Program-made: the position numbers and the translations under genes
The notes under the pieces: generated by a model
What the model saw: only the letters and a program-made list of their open reading frames with translations
Database searches by the model: none
Told to the model about the DNA's origin: nothing
Part shown: positions 59,246-64,000 of the stretch, piece after piece
Position numbering within the stretch: position 1 is the stretch's first letter
Layout: each line of letters begins with the position of its first letter
Origin: Limiplasma sp034927815
GTDB taxonomy: Bacteria > Bacillota > Clostridia > Christensenellales > Aristaeellaceae
Assembly: GCA_034927815.1 (NCBI GenBank)
Contig: JAYFPK010000025.1
Span: 1 to 64,000, forward strand
Direction of reading: 5' to 3'
Length of the DNA: 64,000 bases

Positions 59246-60067
59246 TCACCCATCCACCCAGGCCACGGACAGGCATCCGCCTCCCAGGTGGATGGCCAGC
59301 ACAGGGCCCAGGGTCCGTTGGATCACGGCGATGCCTTTGCCGCGCAGCCGGTGGGCCAGCTGCTCCGCCTGCTCCTGGGCCCGGCAGTGCTGCACCACCA
59401 CGGGGGTTTTGCAGTGGGCCGCCGCCTCCTCCAGCAGGCGAAGCTGCTCATGCTGGCCCCGGGCCACGGCGTAGGCGTTGACCCCTCCCGCGGTGAGCTT
59501 CAAAATGGGCCGGATGTTCAAAATGGTGGAGACGGACATGCGCACCAGGTTCAGCCTGCCGCTTTTGCGCAGGGGCGCCATGTCCTTCACGGAAAACAGG
59601 GTGTTGGTTTTCTCCCGGTACTCCTTCACCCGCAGGGCCACCTCTCCCAGGGGAAGCCCTTCGCCGATCCACTCCCTGGCCTTGAGCAGCAAAAGGTACA
59701 GGGCCCCGGCGGTGGTTTTGGAATCCACCACCGCCACCTTCTCCGGGCCGATGACCTGGGCCGCCTTGTAGGCGTTGGCATAGGTGCCGCTGAGGCGGGA
59801 GGAGATGGGGAGCACCAGGGCCTGATGCCCCTCGGCCACGATGTCCTCCAGGGTGGACAGGAAGGCGGCGTAGGAAGCCTGGGAGGTGGTGAAGTGGCTG
59901 GGGTTCATGGTAACGGGGGTCAGCATGGCCTCATTCTCGTCGGCATAACCCTCGGTGTAGGTGGTGCGCCCTTCGTGGGCATAGTTCATGGGCACCTGTA
60001 CCACCCCGTGGGTGCGTGCCTCCCGCCTGGAAAAATAGGCTGTGGTATCCGTAACCAAAACGATCAT
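59246..60067 (-). CDS. DegV family fatty-acid-binding protein (FakB-like)
   Basis: 273 residues with the DegV fold, which binds one fatty acid in a tunnel. FakB members present fatty acids to the kinase FakA for phospholipid synthesis. VLVTDTTAYFS at the start and SSRLSGTYANAYKAA near 90 are the family signatures, the latter with the phosphate/carboxylate-binding Ser. Start ATG 60067 overlaps the accA stop (ATGA), so it is coupled to fatty-acid synthesis genes. This supports a role in handling fatty acids rather than an unrelated DegV duty. fakA is not in the window. Confidence 0.87.
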   Translation of the reverse strand: MIVLVTDTTAYFSRREARTHGVVQVPMNYAHEGRTTYTEGYADENEAMLTPVTMNPSHFTTSQASYAAFLSTLEDIVAEGHQALVLPISSRLSGTYANAYKAAQVIGPEKVAVVDSKTTAGALYLLLLKAREWIGEGLPLGEVALRVKEYREKTNTLFSVKDMAPLRKSGRLNLVRMSVSTILNIRPILKLTAGGVNAYAVARGQHEQLRLLEEAAAHCKTPVVVQHCRAQEQAEQLAHRLRGKGIAVIQRTLGPVLAIHLGGGCLSVAWVDG

Positions 60068-60843
60068 AACGGACGCCCTCCCATGCTTCTGAATTTGTCA
60101 TAGCGCAAAGCCGCCACCGCCGCGCCCTCCAGGGCGGCGTAGGGGGCAAAGGAAGAAACCAGGGCTTCCCGGAGACCATCGTACAGGCTTGCGCCGTCCT
60201 GGGGCTCGGGAATGATCCGGTCGATGACCTTCAGGGCGTACAGGTCCTGGGCCGTGAGCTTGAGGGCCTCGCTGGAATCCTTGGTCTTTTTGGCGTCCTT
60301 CCATAGGATGCTGGCGGCCCCTTCCGGGGAGATCACCGAATAGACCGCGTTCTCCAGCATCCACACCTGGTTGGCCACCGCCAAGGCCAGCGCCCCGCCG
60401 CTGCCCCCTTCCCCGATGACGATGGAAATCACCGGCACCGTCAGGGCCATCATCTCCATGAGGTTTTCCGCAATGGCAAGGCCCTGGCCCCGCTCCTCGG
60501 CCCCCAGGCCGCAGGCCGCCCCGGCGGTATCCACAAAGCATACCACGGGGCGGCGGAATTTCTCCGCCAGCTTCATCTGCCGCAGGGCCTTGCGGTAGCC
60601 CTCGGGATTGGCGGAGCCAAAGTTCCGGGCCACCTTCTCCGCCGTATCCCGGCCCTTTTCCAGGCCGATGACGGTGACGGGGGTTCCCTGAAGGCGGGCG
60701 ATGCCCGCCACCACGGCTCTGTCGTCCCCAAAGCGGCGGTCCCCGTGCATCTCAAGAAAATCCGTAAAAACGCCCTGGATAAACCCCATGGCGGTGGGGC
60801 GGCCCTTCTGCCGGGCCGCCTGAACCTTTTCATACGCGCTCAT
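60064..60843 (-). CDS. accA: Acetyl-CoA carboxylase carboxyltransferase subunit alpha
   Basis: 259 residues, crotonase-fold carboxyltransferase that forms a heterotetramer with AccD and moves CO2 from biotin to acetyl-CoA. DFLEMHGDRRFGDDRAVVAGIA near 30, CFVDTAGAACGLGAEERGQGLAIAENL near 105 and VIGEGGSGGALALAVAN near 142 are the AccA signatures. Shorter than E. coli AccA because it lacks the N-terminal helical segment, as in many Clostridia. Start ATG 60843 lies 14 bases inside the accD frame, so the genes overlap. Followed by the degV gene. Confidence 0.95.
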   Translation of the reverse strand: MSAYEKVQAARQKGRPTAMGFIQGVFTDFLEMHGDRRFGDDRAVVAGIARLQGTPVTVIGLEKGRDTAEKVARNFGSANPEGYRKALRQMKLAEKFRRPVVCFVDTAGAACGLGAEERGQGLAIAENLMEMMALTVPVISIVIGEGGSGGALALAVANQVWMLENAVYSVISPEGAASILWKDAKKTKDSSEALKLTAQDLYALKVIDRIIPEPQDGASLYDGLREALVSSFAPYAALEGAAVAALRYDKFRSMGGRPL

Positions 60844-61684
60844 GCGCCGCCCTCCCCCCATGCATGCTCAGCAGCAGGGCCACAAGCTCCCGCTGGGTGT
60901 TCCTGGGGGCAATATGATCCACAAAGCCCTTTTTCAGCTGGAACTCCGCCCGTTGAAAGCCCGCGGGCAGCTTTTGGCGGATGGTCTGCTCGATCACCCT
61001 GGGCCCGGCAAAGCCGATCAGGGCCCCAGGCTCCGCCAGGATGATGTCCGCCTCCATGGCAAAGCTGGCGGCCACGCCCCCGGTGGTGGGGTCGGTGAGC
61101 AGCGCGATGTACAGGTTGCCCCCGTCGCTGTGGCGCTTCACGGCGGCGGACACCTTGGCCATCTGCATCAAAGAGAGAATGCCCTCCTGGATGCGGGCCC
61201 CGCCGGACACGGTGCAGCCCACCACAGGCAAGCGGCGCTGGGCGGCGTGCTCAAAGAGCCGGGTGAGCTTCTCCCCCACCATGGAGCCCATGGACCCCAT
61301 CATAAAGGCGGGCTCCATGGCAAAAAAGGCGCAGGGCTCCCCCAAAATGGCGGCGGTTCCGGTGATCACGGCTTCCTTTTCCCCGCTCTCCCGCCGGGCG
61401 GTCTCCAGCTTTTCCTCATAGCCGGGGAAATCCAGCGCATTGCGGGATTCCAGCTCCCCGTCCCGCTCCTGGAAGCTGCCCGGGTCGCACAGCAAATCGA
61501 TGCGGCCCCGGGCCCCCATGCGCAGGTGATGGCCGCAGCGGGGGCAGACCCACAGGTTTTGGGCAAGCTCCCGGCTGGGAACCTGTTTTTTGCATCCGGG
61601 GCAGGAAACGCCGGGGTCCCGGGGGATGGCCCCCTGGCCCTCCAGTTCGTTTTTCGGCTTTCGAAACAAGCTTTTGGCCAGCAT
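60830..61684 (-). CDS. accD: Acetyl-CoA carboxylase carboxyltransferase subunit beta
   Basis: 284 residues. The N-terminal zinc ribbon is CPGCKKQV...LWVCPRCGHHLRMGARGRI (two CxxC pairs, residues about 28-60). The crotonase-like core has FAMEPAFMMGSMGSMVGEKLTRLFE and VSGGARIQEGILSLMQMAK. Forms the carboxyltransferase with AccA in the cytosol. ATG at 61684, ten bases past the accC stop. The ribosome site AGTGAGAAG is weak, which is tolerated under coupled translation. Confidence 0.95.
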   Translation of the reverse strand: MLAKSLFRKPKNELEGQGAIPRDPGVSCPGCKKQVPSRELAQNLWVCPRCGHHLRMGARGRIDLLCDPGSFQERDGELESRNALDFPGYEEKLETARRESGEKEAVITGTAAILGEPCAFFAMEPAFMMGSMGSMVGEKLTRLFEHAAQRRLPVVGCTVSGGARIQEGILSLMQMAKVSAAVKRHSDGGNLYIALLTDPTTGGVAASFAMEADIILAEPGALIGFAGPRVIEQTIRQKLPAGFQRAEFQLKKGFVDHIAPRNTQRELVALLLSMHGGRAAHERV

Positions 61685-61693
61685 TCAGGCTTC

Positions 61694-63022
61694 TCACTTT
61701 CTCAAAAAATCCGTGGCATAGCTGCCGTCCAGGAAGGAGGGCTCGCTGATGAGGTCCGCCTGGAAGCAGCCGTTGTGCTCCACGCCCTCGATGACGGTTT
61801 CGCACAGGGCCGCCTGCATTTTGCGGATGGCCTCCTGCCGGGTGGCGGCGTGGACGATGAGCTTGCCGATCATGGAGTCATAATAGGGCGGCACCTGATA
61901 GCCCTGGTACAGGGCGGTGTCAAAGCGCACCCAGGGCCCGCCGGGAATGTGCAGCAGCGTCACCCGGCCGCAGCTAGGCCGAAAATCCGCCAGGGGGTCC
62001 TCGGCGTTGATGCGGCATTCGATGGCGTGGCCCCGCAGGGGAATGTCCTTTTGGGCAAAGGGCAGCGCCATGCCAGCGGCCACCCGGATCTGCCATTTCA
62101 CCAGGTCAATGCCCGTGACCATTTCCGTCACCGGGTGCTCCACCTGGAGCCGGGTGTTCATCTCCATGAAATAGAAGTTCCCCTCCCCGTCCAGGAGGAA
62201 CTCCAGGGTGCCCACCCCCTCATAGCCTACGGCTGACGCCGCCCGGGCGGCGGCGGTCATCATCTTTTCCCGGAGCTCCGGGGAGATGGCGGGGCAGGGG
62301 CTTTCCTCAATGAGTTTTTGGTTGCGCCGCTGCATGGAGCAGTCCCGCTCCCCCAGGCATACGGCGTGGCCCTGTTGGTCGCACAGAATCTGCATCTCCA
62401 CATGCTTCACATGCTGGAGGAACTTTTCCATGTATAATCCGCCGTCGGAAAAGGAGGCCTGGGCCTCGGCGGAGGCGGCCCGGAAGGCGGCCTCCACATC
62501 CTCGGCCCGCTCCACCATGCGGATGCCCCGGCCGCCGCCGCCGGCCCTGGCCTTGAGCAGCAGGGGAAAGCCCACCCGCTGCGCCGCCTGCTTCGCTTCC
62601 TCCGCGTCTTGCAGCAGCTCCTGGCCGGGGATGGTGGGCACCTTCAACCGGGCCATGGTGCGCTTGGCCTCCTCCTTGTCCCCCATGAGGCGGATCACCT
62701 GGGCGCTGGGGCCGATGAACTTGATGCCGTTTTGCTCGCAGGCCTCGGCAAAAGCGGGATTTTCGGACAGAAAGCCGTATCCGGGGTGAATGGCCTCGGC
62801 CCCGCTGAGCAAGGCCACGGAGAGGATGGCCCTTTGGTTCAAATAGCTGTGCCTGGCCTGAGGGCCGCCGATGCAGTAGCTTTCATCCGCCATGGACACG
62901 TGCAAGGCGTCCCGGTCCGCTTCGGAAAACACCGCTACGGTGAGGATGCCCATTTCCTTGCAAGCCCGAATCACCCGCACCGCGATCTCGCCCCTGTTGG
63001 CAATGAGGATTTTGGGAAACAA
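61694..63022 (-). CDS. accC: Acetyl-CoA carboxylase biotin carboxylase subunit
   Basis: 442 residues, ATP-grasp enzyme that carboxylates the biotin on AccB. FPKILIANRGEIAVRVIRACKEMGI is the N-terminal domain start, ARAGGGGRGIRMV near 165 the glycine loop, HVEMQIL near 210 and EMNTRLQVEHPVTEMVTGIDLV near 288 the catalytic region. TTG start at 63022: it gives the family's usual N-terminus and GGGAGGG lies 6 bases before. The ATG pair at 63040-63037 overlaps the fabZ stop and would add an unlikely MMGGYG leader. Confidence 0.95.
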   Translation of the reverse strand: MFPKILIANRGEIAVRVIRACKEMGILTVAVFSEADRDALHVSMADESYCIGGPQARHSYLNQRAILSVALLSGAEAIHPGYGFLSENPAFAEACEQNGIKFIGPSAQVIRLMGDKEEAKRTMARLKVPTIPGQELLQDAEEAKQAAQRVGFPLLLKARAGGGGRGIRMVERAEDVEAAFRAASAEAQASFSDGGLYMEKFLQHVKHVEMQILCDQQGHAVCLGERDCSMQRRNQKLIEESPCPAISPELREKMMTAAARAASAVGYEGVGTLEFLLDGEGNFYFMEMNTRLQVEHPVTEMVTGIDLVKWQIRVAAGMALPFAQKDIPLRGHAIECRINAEDPLADFRPSCGRVTLLHIPGGPWVRFDTALYQGYQVPPYYDSMIGKLIVHAATRQEAIRKMQAALCETVIEGVEHNGCFQADLISEPSFLDGSYATDFLRK

Positions 63023-63036
63023 GCCATACCCTCCCA

Positions 63037-63450
63037 TCATTGCGCCAGCATCAGGGAAAACATGCCGCTGGCGCATACGGCGTCCGATACCCGGGCCTCC
63101 CCGGCAATGACATAGACGCCCAGCTTCTGGCGGGTAATGCGGCAGGTGATGCGCACCGTATCCCCGGGGCGCACCATGTGCCGGAAGCGAACCCGATCCA
63201 TGCCCGCGTACAGGGTGGTTTTGCCGGGCAGCTGCTCCCGGAGCAGCGCCCCGGCGGTCTGGGCGATGATCTCGCACAGCACCACCCCGGGCACTACGGG
63301 ATTGCCGGGGAAATGCCCTTGCAAAAACCACTCGTCCCCCCGGACGGTATAGCGGCCCAGGGCGTTGCCCTCCCCGTCCAACTCCACCTCGTCCAGCAGA
63401 AGCATGGGCTCCCGGTGGGGCAAAAAGGTTTTGATCTCGTCACGGTTCAT
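63037..63450 (-). CDS. fabZ: 3-hydroxyacyl-ACP dehydratase FabZ
   Basis: 137-residue hot-dog fold enzyme that dehydrates 3-hydroxyacyl-ACP in the elongation cycle. LPHREPMLLLDEV at the start and GHFPGNPVVPGVVLCEIIAQTAG near 47 hold the catalytic His and Glu. ATG at 63450 is two bases after the accB stop codon; the longer in-frame start at 63468 would overlap accB more. It sits between accB and accC, the conserved clostridial order. Confidence 0.95.
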   Translation of the reverse strand: MNRDEIKTFLPHREPMLLLDEVELDGEGNALGRYTVRGDEWFLQGHFPGNPVVPGVVLCEIIAQTAGALLREQLPGKTTLYAGMDRVRFRHMVRPGDTVRITCRITRQKLGVYVIAGEARVSDAVCASGMFSLMLAQ

Positions 63451-63451
63451 G

Positions 63452-63937
63452 TCAAAGCCTCGGTTCAAAAATTTTGAAAAGGGTCTGGCCGTATTCCACC
63501 ACGCCGCCGTCCTGTACGCACACGTCCACCACTTCCCCGTCCGTGTCGGCGGTAATCTCGTTGTTGAGCTTCATGGCTTCCACAATGCACAGCACAGCGC
63601 CCTTTTTCACATGGTCCCCCACCTTCACAAAGGGCGTGCCGCCGGGCTCCGGCGCCACGTAGAACACGCCCACCATGGGGGATTTGATCTCGTGGAGCTG
63701 GTTAAAATCCGGGCCGGGATCGGCGCTGGGAAGGGGCGGCGGATTGGACGCCGCGGGGGAAGGCGGGGGAAGGGGGGATGCGGCGGGGGGCCGGAAGGCC
63801 CCTTGGGGCTCCAAAGGAGCGTAGGAGGAGGCTTCCCGGGCCAGCAGGATTTTCGTTTCTCCCTCGGAAACCTCCAGCCGGGTCAGCCCGTGCTGGGAAA
63901 AGAGGGCCAGAAGGTCTTTCACTTGCTTCATGTTCAT
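63452..63937 (-). CDS. accB: Biotin carboxyl carrier protein of acetyl-CoA carboxylase
   Basis: 161 residues. A short N-terminal helical segment, a Pro/Ala-rich linker (about 42-75) and a C-terminal biotinyl domain with the site EAMKLNNE; Lys123 is the biotinylated residue. SPMVGVFYVAPEPGGTPFVKVGDHV precedes it as in the family. Start ATG 63937 overlaps the fabF stop (ATGA). A second ATG lies two codons later. Swings carboxybiotin between AccC and AccA/AccD. Confidence 0.95.
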   Translation of the reverse strand: MNMKQVKDLLALFSQHGLTRLEVSEGETKILLAREASSYAPLEPQGAFRPPAASPLPPPSPAASNPPPLPSADPGPDFNQLHEIKSPMVGVFYVAPEPGGTPFVKVGDHVKKGAVLCIVEAMKLNNEITADTDGEVVDVCVQDGGVVEYGQTLFKIFEPRL

Positions 63938-64000
63938 GGCACTTTCCTCACTGCCACCGCGCTGTTATGGCCGCCAAAGCCCAACGAAAGGGAAAGGGCC
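63934..64000 (-). CDS. fabF: FabF C-terminal fragment (cut by window edge)
   Basis: Last 21 codons of a gene entering from beyond the window, reading LSLGFGGHNSAVAVRKVP then stop. The NSFGFGGHNA-like end is the C-terminus of beta-ketoacyl-ACP synthase II, and fabF is the expected gene before accB. Its stop overlaps the accB start. Confidence 0.8.
   Translation of the reverse strand, partial: ALSLSLGFGGHNSAVAVRKVP

Noticed and set aside
1..64000. CRISPR arrays, tRNA and rRNA genes
   Set aside because: Looked for regularly spaced repeats, cloverleaf T-loop words and rRNA signatures; none were seen.

Overview
The window looks like chromosomal DNA of a GC-rich low-GC-group relative (Bacillota, probably class Clostridia). 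The signs are a whiA-crh pair, an AddA-type recombination helicase, the clostridial type II fatty-acid order fabF-accB-fabZ-accC-accD-accA, a DUF3794/LysM spore-envelope type protein, strong GGAGG ribosome sites, and TTGACA/TATAAT promoters spaced mostly by 17 bases. No rRNA, tRNA or CRISPR array was seen. Genus cannot be told from this sequence alone.

Bases 1-21,000 appear to be the replication-origin neighbourhood. dnaN (minus strand) is preceded by about 400 non-coding bases holding five TAG trinucleotides, a G-run and two abutting DnaA boxes. This is the layout of the basal unwinding element, and more DnaA boxes follow, one of them perfect. dnaA itself is missing: crh and whiA sit where it would be expected. 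Two perfect parS sites lie 7 kb away in front of addA, and a dense second cluster of DnaA-box-like sites is buried inside addA. Other genes here are a DMT transporter, a VOC protein, an MBL hydrolase, glycogen phosphorylase, a five-repeat peptidoglycan-binding lipoprotein, a ROK sugar kinase, a DUF3794/LysM protein, a MATE pump, and DUF1697 and YARHG proteins. Two inverted copies of a hairpin-rich, MITE-like repeat lie at 189-444 and 21168-21310.

Bases 21,600-36,300 are mostly plus-strand housekeeping and envelope genes: an acyltransferase, a flavin reductase, a metallophosphoesterase with an LtaS-like synthase, an E2/CAT-fold protein, a PPOX-type flavoprotein, an ABC ATPase, uvrC, and two divergent nucleobase permeases. 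The permeases are separated by a GC-rich segment that can fold like a structured RNA.

Bases 36,400-48,500 are an accessory island. Two phage-appendage-like genes precede a 2,138-residue RHS polymorphic toxin. After it come a HEAT-like candidate immunity gene with a duplicated 5' end, a serine-recombinase remnant, a second displaced RHS C-terminal segment that is nearly identical in the core but has a different tip, and a secreted leucine-rich-repeat protein. The tips and the LRR gene are visibly richer in A+T than the core.

Bases 49,000-59,100 hold a second MATE pump and then a leftward operon: ABC sugar importer, Gfo/Idh oxidoreductase, NagB-like protein with an altered catalytic motif, PfkB kinase, small protein and PIG-L deacetylase. 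A divergent DeoR regulator stands beside it. This reads as an uncharacterised pathway for an N-acylated amino sugar. Bases 59,246-64,000 are the end of a tightly overlapping fatty-acid synthesis operon that terminates in a DegV/FakB-type fatty-acid-binding protein.
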